Assembly (NCBI GenBank): GCA_902536925.1
Contig: CACAZL010000003.1
Coordinates: 1-64,000, forward strand
Length of the DNA: 64,000 nucleotides
Direction of reading: 5' to 3'
Origin: an uncultured Pelagibacteraceae bacterium
GTDB taxonomy: Bacteria > Pseudomonadota > Alphaproteobacteria > Pelagibacterales > Pelagibacteraceae
Shown: positions 1 through 9,623 of the stretch, piece after piece
Layout: each line of letters begins with the position of its first letter
How positions within the stretch are numbered: the first letter of the stretch is position 1
Translations under genes and position numbers: made by a program
Notes under the pieces: generated by a model
Told to the model about the DNA's origin: nothing
The model's database searches: none
What the model saw: only the letters and a program-made list of their open reading frames with translations

Positions 1-1
1 T

Positions 2-121
2 TATTTTAAACTGATGGAAAAAGATAAATCAAAATATAAAAATTTCTTTAAATTTTATGAAAAGCAAATTTACTCAAATAACCAAATAAGTTTTATAAAA
101 GCTTTGAAATTAGTTTTTTAA
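2..121 (+). CDS. Possible 3' end of an unidentified gene entering from the left
   Basis: Frame 2 is open from the window edge to a TAA at 119-121, giving about 39 residues rich in Lys, Phe, Tyr and Asn, which is typical composition for this genome. It ends 12 bases inside the convergent adhesin gene, the kind of tail-to-tail overlap seen elsewhere in the window. No family can be recognised from so short a piece, and 39 open codons can occur by chance in AT-rich DNA. Confidence 0.3.
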   Translation, partial: YFKLMEKDKSKYKNFFKFYEKQIYSNNQISFIKALKLVF

Positions 122-2758
122 CAGAAGATTTCTTTCAGTCTTAAGTTTATTATTTTCTTTAATCAATTGAATAATCATTTCTTTCATTATTCTATTTTCT
201 TCAACTGCTCTACCGCTTATCTCAGCTAATCTCTCATTTTCTTTAGCTAGCTGTAATTGATCAAATAATTTTTCTAGCTCTGGATCAATAGGTAGACCCT
301 CTATTTTTTTGCTAATATTATTTTGAATTACTTTCGTTAATGAAATACTTACTTGGCTGTCTTTAAGTCCATTTTGTTCATTAAACTCAAGATTAAAGTT
401 TAAGCCAAAATTATCTTTATTTTTGCTGATATTTAAACCTGCTTTAACTGATAAATCATCATTCATATAATGGGCCATGTCTTTTCTTTCACCGTCTGCA
501 ACAATGTCAATTTTTTCACTCAAAGTTTGATTTAAAGATAGACCTGTATATGGCTTAAGAACGAAGCCATTTTCAAAAGATTTTGAATACTCAACATTAA
601 ATCCACCTGATAATACTTGATCTACCGCATCATCAACAGAAAGATCTCCATCTGTAAAAGATGTTAGGTAAGTTGGAAGTCTTCTTAGACCATATTTGCC
701 ATCCACTTCAATATTTAAACTTTGACTATCATCTATTTCTATATCCTTGGATGCTTTGTAATTTACACCAGCAAATTGACCTAGATTTTCTTTGGAAATT
801 GTTTGTTGTGTTTCAGTTTCAAGATCTAAGTATTTATTTTGAGTTAACCCAAAAATTGAAACTACAGAAAATTTAAATTTCTCGTAATCGATTTCTTTTT
901 TTAGACCAATAGCTAAATTTTCACTATCTAAAGCTTCTCCATTATTAAAATTTGCTTGTTGTCTTGAATAACTTAGGAAGGGTGTAAAGTTATCATTTTC
1001 AATTTTAAAGTCTCCCGTTACACCACTTGTTTCATTTTTATAAATATTATCTCTTTTTTTAACAGAATAATATCCACTAGATTTTTTTTCTTCCGAAACC
1101 GAACTGAAAATATCATTTAAATTTGATAAAAATATTTCAGATCTATATTTTTTATTATGGCTATCAATATCTAAATCTTCACCATAAACATATAAGAAAC
1201 CATTTGTTTCTGAATTATCAGCATCTGGATCACTGTTGCTATCTAATATTTCATAGGTATCATTTCCACAAAGATTATTTGTGATTACCATATTTGTCTT
1301 GTTATGAATTTCTATTTTTTGATCTTTTGAAATACTGCAATCTAATGTCATGGTAGTATTGGTACTATTTAATTCAATTTCACCATTATAAGTACCTTCA
1401 CCTTTTGTAACTATTTCTAATCCTGTGTTATTTGAATTTGCCATAACAATAGAATTGTCACCTCCTGAAATAGTTCCTGAATTATTAATTGTTAAGTCAT
1501 CAAAGTTTTTATTGGCGTGATAATCTCCAATTTTAATTCCGTCTGCATCACCATTAATTGCGCTAATTGTTCCAAAATTATTTAGAACTACATTTTCACC
1601 AGCTTCTACAGATGTTGAATCATTACCAAATCCAATTCCAAAGTGACCTGTATCATTCTCACCTGTTGATGTTATCGTTCCATGATTATTTATGGTAAGG
1701 TTCTTTGTTCTACCAGCTCCAATAGCAGCTGTTGTTGATTTTATTGTTCCAGTATTGTCGATAGTTGTTCCACCAGTGTTTCTAGCTATTTGTATTGCCG
1801 GTCCAAACACCGAATCTATAGTTCCACTATTTGTAATTGTATGAGCATCGTCACTATCTCCTTGTCTATCAATAAGAACTGTACCTGTATTAGTACCTGT
1901 ATTTGTTGAGCTGATTGTTCCTGAATTTATAAATGTAACTCCAGAGCACTCTCTACAATAAATAGTATTTCTATCTGAAGTTATTGTTCCACGATTATCT
2001 ATTGTAATATTTGATCCATTTTCAGCTAGTATACCATATCTACCTGCACTCTCGATTGTTCCTCCCTCATAATTTATAATTTCACTATCTGTAAGATATT
2101 TTGCGATAATTGGGTTATTACCTGATGTAGATTTAATTGTTCCTCCATCATAGTTATAAATTTTAACACCTCGACTTCGTGGGTTTCCTCCTCCTCCAGT
2201 GCCTAACAAAATTGTTCCTTGTGTTGCACTAATCATACCGTGATTATGCAATATTAGCCCAACTGCAGTAGAGCCCGAGGATGATAAACTAGATTGACAA
2301 TTATCGTTATTTCCAGCCTTATCACACCAACCAACATTTCGACCCTCAATCGCATTTCCTGCTTCAGCGCTAATTGTGGCACCCTCATTATTTGTGATTG
2401 TTATATTTTCTGCGTAATCTATATAAATTCCTTCATTATTGTCTGAGTTGATAGTTCCATTATTAGTTATTGTTGTATTTAAAGATGACTCAGCATGAAT
2501 TGCTTTTTGTTTATTAGTTCCATCTTCTGTTTGGATTGTTCCATCATTTGTAATCTGAACTCCAGTTTCATCCTCTAGATCAACAGCCTTATGGTCATTG
2601 TAGGTAATAGAACCAGCAGAAGTGACATTTAAAATATCATCATCTGCACAAGCTAGTTGGTTAGTTGATGCGCTAGCAATAGTTGTTAAACATGGACCAG
2701 CATAACTTATGGAACTAGGTAAAAAGAATAAGATTATACTAAGTAAAATCTTTTTCAT
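110..2758 (-). CDS. Secreted autotransporter-like adhesin with C-terminal coiled coil
   Basis: This is an 882-residue protein with a signal peptide (hydrophobic residues 4-19, cleavage near SYAG). Residues about 40-470 are many short degenerate repeats of the form ITNNGTI or INNSGTI, about 20-25 residues apart, as expected for a right-handed beta-helix passenger. Residues about 560-810 have the alternating pattern and spacing of an outer-membrane beta-barrel, which suggests type V secretion. The last 70 residues form a charged heptad-like helix (ELEKLFDQLQLAKENERL) instead of ending at the final barrel strand, which is unusual. The start lies 13 bases after the pilY1 stop, so it is probably the last gene of the minor-pilin operon. 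The adhesin role is inferred from architecture. A passenger-domain surface protein of another type is possible. Confidence 0.7.
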   Translation of the reverse strand: MKKILLSIILFFLPSSISYAGPCLTTIASASTNQLACADDDILNVTSAGSITYNDHKAVDLEDETGVQITNDGTIQTEDGTNKQKAIHAESSLNTTITNNGTINSDNNEGIYIDYAENITITNNEGATISAEAGNAIEGRNVGWCDKAGNNDNCQSSLSSSGSTAVGLILHNHGMISATQGTILLGTGGGGNPRSRGVKIYNYDGGTIKSTSGNNPIIAKYLTDSEIINYEGGTIESAGRYGILAENGSNITIDNRGTITSDRNTIYCRECSGVTFINSGTISSTNTGTNTGTVLIDRQGDSDDAHTITNSGTIDSVFGPAIQIARNTGGTTIDNTGTIKSTTAAIGAGRTKNLTINNHGTITSTGENDTGHFGIGFGNDSTSVEAGENVVLNNFGTISAINGDADGIKIGDYHANKNFDDLTINNSGTISGGDNSIVMANSNNTGLEIVTKGEGTYNGEIELNSTNTTMTLDCSISKDQKIEIHNKTNMVITNNLCGNDTYEILDSNSDPDADNSETNGFLYVYGEDLDIDSHNKKYRSEIFLSNLNDIFSSVSEEKKSSGYYSVKKRDNIYKNETSGVTGDFKIENDNFTPFLSYSRQQANFNNGEALDSENLAIGLKKEIDYEKFKFSVVSIFGLTQNKYLDLETETQQTISKENLGQFAGVNYKASKDIEIDDSQSLNIEVDGKYGLRRLPTYLTSFTDGDLSVDDAVDQVLSGGFNVEYSKSFENGFVLKPYTGLSLNQTLSEKIDIVADGERKDMAHYMNDDLSVKAGLNISKNKDNFGLNFNLEFNEQNGLKDSQVSISLTKVIQNNISKKIEGLPIDPELEKLFDQLQLAKENERLAEISGRAVEENRIMKEMIIQLIKENNKLKTERNLLLKN

Positions 2759-2771
2759 AAATGTCTATTGA

Positions 2772-5700
2772 TTAATAGTTCTGTCTCCAAGAACTTCTGT
2801 AGGTAGTTGTTCCACCTGCTGCAGCTTCAATGCTAACTAAGTCTTTTATGTTTCCAGCAGATTGACCAGCAATGTTTGCAAACAGCTTACCAGCAAAAAC
2901 TACAATTTTGGATAAAACACCTTGTCCAACGTATTTACATGCATCTTTTTTTCTCAAATTTTTAAGTTTAGATGAGAAATTTGTTCCACATTCATCATCA
3001 ACTCCACAAATAAATGCATCACCTAAACTACATTTATTGACGGATGATGTTGGTTGATAAATTGGAAAATATACTAAGCCACTTGATACAGTTGGTTCAG
3101 CAGTAACTTTCTGAGATTTATCTAATTTTATATACCAACCGGTATCTGTTGAAGTTGGACATTTACTACCTGTTGTATCCTTTGTAGTATTTTTACATTT
3201 TGTTAAATCAGCAGCTTTTTTAGGAACCGCTACTTCTTTATATTCAGGATAGTCAGGGTCTCTAATACCTATCATTAAGTTATCAGTTCCATTACTTGTA
3301 TTTCCTATTCTCTCGTAATCTCCAGTTCCAGCATACAACCATAGTGAATTAGTAGTTTGTCCAATTGTTGCATCCATAGAATGATACATATACCTTCCAT
3401 TAGTTTGGTTTGAACCTGCTTTAAATAATGTTGTGCTATCATACATCTTAATAGCTTTACCTGTTCCATCGGTTTTTTTATTAGTTAAGTTAAACTTAGT
3501 AATTTTTCCTTCAAGATCACTGATATAGACAAGTGCACCTCTGTAATCAATTCCTCTAGCGGTATCTGCAGTTATTACAACAGGTGAACCTGGTGTTGAA
3601 TTAACAATATCATTAGTCAGCATATCCTCAATATCTATTCTTTTTTCAAGTTTGCCTGGAAATGTTGTATCCTCAAGATTAACAATTGTTAAATTAGAAC
3701 CAACACCTGAGTTTTGAACACCGTATCCTCCACCCATAATTGCAACATAAATATCATCTTCTAGGTTATTATCTCCAGAACCTTTATTTGGCATTCTTAT
3801 AATTCTAGGAGATGACCAGGTTCCACCTAATTCACTATAATCGTATTCAGGTTGGCTTAATACTCCAGTTTGTGCTGAGCCAGGCTTAATATGTAAAGCC
3901 ATACTCGAACTACTTAAGTTACAAGCTGAATTTGGATTACTTGCACATGGATCCGATCCATAAAATTTTAATGTTTTACCACTTAAATAAATCTCAGTCG
4001 CTGCCTTTGTTTGAGCTTGCCCACCACTACCAGGCGGCGCAGGAATTGAGATTGTAGAGGCCTTCACTGTAAAGTTAGTAAACGGTTTATCATCAATTAA
4101 TATTGAAATATCAGCTTTACTTAAATTTGGAACATCAATTGTCCAAACACTGCTCTCCTGACATGCAGTTGATTGATCACTTTTACATGTAAAATCAGTA
4201 GAATTATTCGTTCTTACAGCATTAGACTCAAAGAAGCTTGCTAAGTCATAAATTTTTTTGATGTAATCATAACTTGAGATAGTCCCGTTATGATCCATTA
4301 CATGGACTTGAGTTTGAATACCATCATTAAGCACTGAATATAAATGCATTGGTGCATCTCGATCTGTGATATCTAATACAGAAAATCCTGCACCACCTCT
4401 ACCATATGGAACCATTAGTATTGTATGCCATTCTTTTTTAATATCATAAGGACCTTTATAAAACATATCATGAGCAGTAACAGATCCATCAACACCATAA
4501 ATAGCATTTGATCCACCAACCCCACTTCTATTTAAATTTACGTTAACCATATTTGGCATTGATGATGCAATAAATGGTGGAACAAATGCCCAAATTTCTT
4601 TACCAGTTTTTCCATCAAATGCATGAAGCATACCGTCATTTGCACCAACATAAACTGTTTCTTTTCTTGAAGAATGTTTTTGTGCAAACGAAGAATAGTT
4701 TTTCAAAGATCTCCAATAAGACTCTTGATTTCTTCCAGCAAAAGCCGTTTCAGCTGATGGTTTTGAAACCACCACTAATTCTGAATGATAAATATCTCCA
4801 AGAGGGTTAGGTCTTGTTTCAGTTAAATTACAATCACCATCATAATCAAAATAATCTTGCCCTCTAACAAACTGAATCAGCCCTTTAATGTCATCTTCGT
4901 TATCATTTTGGACTGAAGCAACATTTTTACATCTTTGTGTATTAGTAGGGTTATCACTTTTACTATGATAATTTGGCACTTCATTATTTGTATGAGTAAA
5001 CAATTTATCAATATCTTGGTAATTTGATGTTACCCAATTATTTAAACTACTATATCCAGAATTTGCAGATGTATTTGGAAGGTGGGTCCAAATTTTTCTG
5101 TCATCTGGACTTCTTTTTTCTAGCAATTCGGCTGCATCCCAATTCTTATTACCAACAACTCCATTAGAGTCTATGGCAGTACTTTTTAGTGTTCCTTTCC
5201 ACTCTTTATTTTGTTCATAATCAAATTGTGCTTGATATAAAGATCCACCCTGTTCAATCGTTGCTGTAATTGCAGGTGCAGAGAAAGATAACTTCTGAGC
5301 AATAATTTGTGATATGGCAGCTTTTAATTGTGTCTTTAGAGATTGAGTGGTTCTTGCTACGATAACGCTATTAGTTCCACCCGATTGTGCCATCCTATTA
5401 AAGTTTCTTACACCACTATTTGATAGTCCCGTTCCATAAGCTACAGTAAAAGTCTTTATCTTATGTGAATTTAATAATTTTGAAACTCTTCTAGCGGCAC
5501 CGTTGTGATTATACCAATCTCCATCACCTATAACTAAAACATAACTATTCTGACAAGTTAAGTTTTTATCTATCGGAGACAAAGTACTGTGCAAATAATA
5601 TTCTTCAGCTTGTTTTGCCCAGTTATCAGCATTAGTTCCACCACCAGGCTGAACTGATTTTATGATCGAATTGATTTTTGCCGCCCCTTGTTTATGAGCT

Positions 5701-6920
5701 CTTACCTTTATACAGGCTCTACTAGTACAAGGAGTGGCTCTTCCATTAGTTATATCGCCAGTCCATGATCTAAAACCAGAACCATAATTATCCCACGACC
5801 AGTAACCAAATCCAAAATTTACTCCTGCTGTTAAGGAACTGTCCGTAACGATTGCTTGAATGGCTTCATGGGCACCCGTCATTCTTGTTCCAGCAGAGCC
5901 TCCAAATTCTTTATCAAAATTTAAATCCAGGTCAAATGCTTGAACACTTTGTTTATGATAATTGGCACTTAGCACTCTGTTGTTAACTTTATCTACGGTT
6001 ATACCCCATGCATAATACATTCTAACATTTCCAGTCTTTGATGCACCTCTTCCATACCTACCAACGTTTTTAATTGAGCTATAACCATTTCTTGATGAGT
6101 TTAATGTAACTTTAGCAACTCTATGATTTGTCCAATCATTACCATATAATATAAATTCATTTGATGGATGATGATCCATTCCATATGAGTAGTACCAATT
6201 GGATACAAAAATTCTGCTAGACCAATTTGTATTTATGCACCCGTTACTTCCAATGGTGTATCTGTAAAGGTAACGATAATATTGCGCATAAAAATGTTCT
6301 CTTTTATAATCTGGGGTCTGTCCATAATAACGACCGAAACGGTATAAATGACCAGAATAAGAGCAGTTTACTTTTGAAGGAGTTGCTCCAGATATATTGT
6401 ACGTCAACATACCCCCATTTCCGGCAAGATACAAAAAATTTTGAGCAATCGAAATTTGTCTTGGATTTCGTAAACTTACGTTCCAATCACAGTTGCCGTT
6501 TGAAAGATCAATCCTAAAAAATCTATGTTGATAATAAGAGGCAACATATAATTTATTATTATGCACTTTCATATTCATAGGATAATAAGATCTGCAATTA
6601 CCTGATCCTTTATAAATTCCATTACTTGCAAAGCTGGTATCACTTTTCGTTGTTGAATAAGTAAATTTTTTTATTCCACGTGTCCAATATTGACCGACAT
6701 AAACATCCCCACTACTATCTGTTGCAACACTGTAAGGATAAGAAAACCCATCTCCACTGATCGTTCTAACACTCATACTTCCAGACTTATCTAAAAGGAT
6801 TAATACATTAGCTGGAACATCCGATATTCCAGAACCAGGCGGTAAATTTTTTGCAAAACCATTATTTGAAAAAAAAGATAAAATTAAAATGATTTTTAAA
6901 ATTAAAAGTTTTAATTTCAT
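2772..6920 (-). CDS. pilY1: PilY1-like type IV pilus tip adhesin with VWA domain
   Basis: This 1382-residue secreted protein has a signal peptide at residues 1-23. Residues 37-50 (VLILLDKSGSMS) are the first strand and MIDAS motif of a von Willebrand A domain. The next 280 or so residues are NHL-like propeller repeats (SVATDSSGDVYVGQYW). The VWA fold then seems to resume near residue 345 (TRMTGAHEAIQAIV). From about residue 760 the classic PilY1 propeller appears (VYVGANDGMLHAFDGKTGKE, then VLDITDRDAP). PilY1 family proteins sit at the pilus tip and work in adhesion, surface sensing and extension. The gene follows pilX and a small secreted protein by 2 bases and precedes the adhesin, all on one strand. 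Family assignment is firm. The inserted propeller is the odd part. Confidence 0.92.
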   Translation of the reverse strand: MKLKLLILKIILILSFFSNNGFAKNLPPGSGISDVPANVLILLDKSGSMSVRTISGDGFSYPYSVATDSSGDVYVGQYWTRGIKKFTYSTTKSDTSFASNGIYKGSGNCRSYYPMNMKVHNNKLYVASYYQHRFFRIDLSNGNCDWNVSLRNPRQISIAQNFLYLAGNGGMLTYNISGATPSKVNCSYSGHLYRFGRYYGQTPDYKREHFYAQYYRYLYRYTIGSNGCINTNWSSRIFVSNWYYSYGMDHHPSNEFILYGNDWTNHRVAKVTLNSSRNGYSSIKNVGRYGRGASKTGNVRMYYAWGITVDKVNNRVLSANYHKQSVQAFDLDLNFDKEFGGSAGTRMTGAHEAIQAIVTDSSLTAGVNFGFGYWSWDNYGSGFRSWTGDITNGRATPCTSRACIKVRAHKQGAAKINSIIKSVQPGGGTNADNWAKQAEEYYLHSTLSPIDKNLTCQNSYVLVIGDGDWYNHNGAARRVSKLLNSHKIKTFTVAYGTGLSNSGVRNFNRMAQSGGTNSVIVARTTQSLKTQLKAAISQIIAQKLSFSAPAITATIEQGGSLYQAQFDYEQNKEWKGTLKSTAIDSNGVVGNKNWDAAELLEKRSPDDRKIWTHLPNTSANSGYSSLNNWVTSNYQDIDKLFTHTNNEVPNYHSKSDNPTNTQRCKNVASVQNDNEDDIKGLIQFVRGQDYFDYDGDCNLTETRPNPLGDIYHSELVVVSKPSAETAFAGRNQESYWRSLKNYSSFAQKHSSRKETVYVGANDGMLHAFDGKTGKEIWAFVPPFIASSMPNMVNVNLNRSGVGGSNAIYGVDGSVTAHDMFYKGPYDIKKEWHTILMVPYGRGGAGFSVLDITDRDAPMHLYSVLNDGIQTQVHVMDHNGTISSYDYIKKIYDLASFFESNAVRTNNSTDFTCKSDQSTACQESSVWTIDVPNLSKADISILIDDKPFTNFTVKASTISIPAPPGSGGQAQTKAATEIYLSGKTLKFYGSDPCASNPNSACNLSSSSMALHIKPGSAQTGVLSQPEYDYSELGGTWSSPRIIRMPNKGSGDNNLEDDIYVAIMGGGYGVQNSGVGSNLTIVNLEDTTFPGKLEKRIDIEDMLTNDIVNSTPGSPVVITADTARGIDYRGALVYISDLEGKITKFNLTNKKTDGTGKAIKMYDSTTLFKAGSNQTNGRYMYHSMDATIGQTTNSLWLYAGTGDYERIGNTSNGTDNLMIGIRDPDYPEYKEVAVPKKAADLTKCKNTTKDTTGSKCPTSTDTGWYIKLDKSQKVTAEPTVSSGLVYFPIYQPTSSVNKCSLGDAFICGVDDECGTNFSSKLKNLRKKDACKYVGQGVLSKIVVFAGKLFANIAGQSAGNIKDLVSIEAAAGGTTTYRSSWRQNY

Positions 6921-6922
6921 AA

Positions 6923-7480
6923 TTATTGTTGTTGTTCCATTTTCTCTAACTCAACTTCAAGATCATAGTAAAATTTACCTAATTTTTCATCATACTCTAC
7001 AGTTGTTATCATTAACTCTTCTTCAAAAAGTTCTTCTTCACCAAGCATTCTTTTATATACAATGACATCATTATTACTTTTCTCCCAAATTTTGAAACTA
7101 TCAAAAATTTGTGGATTTTGTCCTGTATCGAAATCACCATAAACTTTTTTAACATATCTCATTAATGTTAATTTATTATTCTCAGTGTTTTTACCATCAT
7201 TCATAACAATCATTCTAATAGCTGCTAATTTTGCAGCATCTTCTGTTTCGCCTAGAAATACATATTCTACTGCAATATCATCATTTAAATTATCATTTGG
7301 ACATAACTCTGGTGACTGAACTGGCATATAAAATTGACCTTTAAAACCTGGTAACGGTGGACCAAATTTATCAAAAATTTTTTTACCACTATCTCCAATA
7401 TCAATTAAAAAATCACAAGCAGCTTGGACAGGTGAACTAAAAGTTAAAAAAACTATAATAAATTTGATTAAATTTTTCAT
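6923..7480 (-). CDS. Small secreted protein of the pilus operon, function unknown
   Basis: This 185-residue protein has a signal peptide ending near PVQAA and a mature part of about 165 residues. The mature part has two cysteines (near residues 22 and 60), which could form a periplasmic disulfide, and a strongly acidic C-terminus ending in EKMEQQQ. It has no prepilin cleavage motif, lipobox or membrane helix after the signal. It lies between pilX and pilY1 on the same strand, 2 bases from pilY1, so it is probably made with the minor pilins. I do not recognise the family. By position it might assist PilY1 folding or priming-complex assembly, but nothing in the sequence proves this. Confidence 0.75.
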   Translation of the reverse strand: MKNLIKFIIVFLTFSSPVQAACDFLIDIGDSGKKIFDKFGPPLPGFKGQFYMPVQSPELCPNDNLNDDIAVEYVFLGETEDAAKLAAIRMIVMNDGKNTENNKLTLMRYVKKVYGDFDTGQNPQIFDSFKIWEKSNNDVIVYKRMLGEEELFEEELMITTVEYDEKLGKFYYDLEVELEKMEQQQ

Positions 7481-7525
7481 AAAGATTTAGAAATATTATT
7501 ATAACTCTTTATATTTGTCCTCATT

Positions 7526-8218
7526 TTATTTAGGTAATACAATCACACTTTCTAATGCAACTACCATTCTTTCATTGCCTTTCTTCAAACCACAGCCATA
7601 AATTCGATAAGCCATTCCATCATTTCCTTTATCAGTTGAGCCTTTTTTGACACTAGAGCCAGTACCTCTAAAAGGTGCGGCACCAATTCTTATGACAAAA
7701 AATTCATAAAAGTAATTGTAAAGTTTTTCCGCTTCTTTTTTTTCTTCATTAGTTGCTGTTCTAAAACTATCACGGACCAATTTTCCAAAATTCCAACTTT
7801 GTGCGGCTACAACATCATAGAAATTTCCACTTAATCTAACTTTATCTAAGTCTCTAAAGCTATTAGCGCAGAAATTTTCTGTGTTATAGTAAAGAGAACT
7901 ATTACTTGAATTATAATTAATCCTGTAATTAGCCATATTACCATTCCATTGAGTGTTATTGGCTGGTAAATTTCTCTTTGTTGTATCTCTAGTATGACTT
8001 TGAGTACTCCAAGGTCCTAAAAATTGATTGAGCACATATTTTTCACCTTCGATTAAAGCTGTTTCAGCAATATAGAAAGTTTGCTGATACTCATCACTCT
8101 TATTATTACTTTGATGGTCACCTGCTGATATTACAATTAATGCACCTCCCATTAATGACATTGCAAGCATTAAGACTAACGATAATACTAGTGCAAAACC
8201 TTGTTCATTTTTTCTCAT
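7526..8218 (-). CDS. pilX: PilX-like minor pilin
   Basis: This 230-residue protein begins MRKNEQGFALVLSLVLMLAM, a short positively charged leader followed by a class III-like hydrophobic helix. It continues with SAGDHQSNNKSDEYQQTFYIAETAL, which matches the PilX N-terminal pattern in which AE and T residues close the first helix. PilX is one of the core minor pilins that form the priming complex with PilV, PilW and PilY1. The gene overlaps the end of pilW by one base and comes before the small secreted protein and pilY1, the usual order. The C-terminal domain has cysteines near residues 117 and 209. The leader peptide is very short (G at position 7), as is normal for substrates of PilD, which is not encoded here. 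Confidence 0.85.
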   Translation of the reverse strand: MRKNEQGFALVLSLVLMLAMSLMGGALIVISAGDHQSNNKSDEYQQTFYIAETALIEGEKYVLNQFLGPWSTQSHTRDTTKRNLPANNTQWNGNMANYRINYNSSNSSLYYNTENFCANSFRDLDKVRLSGNFYDVVAAQSWNFGKLVRDSFRTATNEEKKEAEKLYNYFYEFFVIRIGAAPFRGTGSSVKKGSTDKGNDGMAYRIYGCGLKKGNERMVVALESVIVLPK

Positions 8219-9054
8219 TATTCCATTCCTAAATTTCTTGCATGAGCAGTTACAATAATTGTATCTCTCAAATACTTGTCAGTTTTCTTTTTATTTCTAG
8301 TTGAGTCTTTTAATGCAAATACATCTCTAATTTTAGAATTTCTAAAAAAATTTTTTGTTGACCTAACAGTTAATGCGATATCAACAGTTTTAATTTTATA
8401 GATTAAATCTTTGTTTACATTTGTTGCAGAAGGTGGAGGATTGATTAACATTCCTTTTTCATCTACAGGATTAAAAATCATATCATCAACGTAGTCTACA
8501 ACCAGTTGATCATCGTATGTTTTATCATCGTTATCTGTTGTGGGGTCATCCCATCTACCCGATGTATTATTCCATTTAACTTTTTTTTTATAAACAGCAA
8601 AAGCATCAATTGGAGGGTATCCACCACCACCTAATTGAGGCAAAGTTTTATCAGGTATAGTAGATTTTTTGCATTTATACGTTATTTTATATCTCTCATA
8701 TATATATTCAGGTGTTCTACCTTGTTTATAATTCACATCTCCATAAACAATATCGATTTTATCACACTCTGAAAAATTTACATATTTAGTGATAAGTATT
8801 GGAATATGCTCATTTGATGTTTTGATATTATCATTGAAATAGATAAATCCAGCATTTCTAATATCTCTCATAATCATTCCAACAACATCTCTTCCAGCTG
8901 TTGAAATTTTTGCTCGATCGGTAACTTGAGAGTAAGTATTATTAACAACTGTGTAAGAGGTGAACATAGCTCCCATCATCACAACAGAAATTAAAATTCC
9001 AATTAGAATTTCTATTAAAGTTACACCAGCGATATTGCTTAATTTTTTTCTCAT
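8218..9054 (-). CDS. pilW: PilW-like minor pilin
   Basis: This 278-residue prepilin has the leader MRKKLSNIAG followed by VTLIEILIGILISVVMMGAM. The glutamate at mature position 5 is the hallmark of type IV pilins. The segment RDVVGMIMRDIRNAGF after the first helix is the well-known PilW signature. It is expected to be processed by a prepilin peptidase and to act in the minor-pilin priming complex. The start overlaps the stop of pilV, and the stop overlaps the start of pilX by one base, which indicates translational coupling. Nothing appears truncated; length agrees with PilW proteins of other bacteria. Confidence 0.88.
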   Translation of the reverse strand: MRKKLSNIAGVTLIEILIGILISVVMMGAMFTSYTVVNNTYSQVTDRAKISTAGRDVVGMIMRDIRNAGFIYFNDNIKTSNEHIPILITKYVNFSECDKIDIVYGDVNYKQGRTPEYIYERYKITYKCKKSTIPDKTLPQLGGGGYPPIDAFAVYKKKVKWNNTSGRWDDPTTDNDDKTYDDQLVVDYVDDMIFNPVDEKGMLINPPPSATNVNKDLIYKIKTVDIALTVRSTKNFFRNSKIRDVFALKDSTRNKKKTDKYLRDTIIVTAHARNLGME

Positions 9055-9623
9055 TAATTAAATTGAAAATATAAATATTTTTTCTTTTTGCCGTCGTTTA
9101 GATTGACTTCCATTTTTCCTAGATACCATTTTTCATAAACACCATTACCTTTGTAATTTGTAGTATTGTTATATTTGCAGTTATTTGCTGCAGCATTGTT
9201 ATTACAGATTTCGTAAATTTTGAGAATTTTATTATCCTTATTTCCCTTACATTTTAGTCTTTCTTTGGAAAATCTTTTATCCCATTTTTGAAACTTGTTT
9301 TGGACTGCATTATTAAAATTAGATGAAGATGAGCCTCTATTAGAACAGTTTGCCATACTCCATGAATTATTAACTAAATAATCTTTAAATTTAACGTCTG
9401 TGGTGGGGGAGTTAGAGTCTCTCTCAGATATTAAGTCTTCCGCCACCATTGATACTAAATAGTTTGCCTTTGTTCTTTCCCCAGAAACATCAATTGATTG
9501 AACTGAATAATTAACCATCTGAAAAACCGCAACAAATCCAATACCTATAATTGCCGTTGAAACCAAAGCTTCAAGCAAGGTCATTCCTTTTTCCGAGAGT
9601 TTAGTTTTGCCTAGTCCAATCAC
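9054..9623 (-). CDS. pilV: PilV-like minor pilin
   Basis: This 189-residue prepilin has a 13-residue leader ending KG, followed by MTLLEALVSTAIIGIGFVAV. This matches the PilV pattern (type IV pilin N-methylation motif with the G/M cleavage and Glu5). The start is GTG at 9621-9623 with GGAG about 8 bases upstream, lying inside the end of the fimT-like gene. The globular part is Asn- and Lys-rich with several Cys. Position between the fimT-like gene and pilW is the conserved order of the fimT-pilV-pilW-pilX-pilY1 operon in Gammaproteobacteria. A general GspI/PulI-type assignment is possible but fits the context less well. Confidence 0.83.
   Translation of the reverse strand: MIGLGKTKLSEKGMTLLEALVSTAIIGIGFVAVFQMVNYSVQSIDVSGERTKANYLVSMVAEDLISERDSNSPTTDVKFKDYLVNNSWSMANCSNRGSSSSNFNNAVQNKFQKWDKRFSKERLKCKGNKDNKILKIYEICNNNAAANNCKYNNTTNYKGNGVYEKWYLGKMEVNLNDGKKKKYLYFQFN

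Noticed and set aside
661-876. Plus-strand ORF of 71 residues inside the adhesin gene
   Set aside because: It is antisense to a well-supported secreted protein, has no ribosome-binding site and no recognisable composition. The same holds for the other antisense ORFs (for example 2872-3057, 4574-4810, 6227-6517, 10543-10761, 11354-11596, 17987-18229, 59571-59861).
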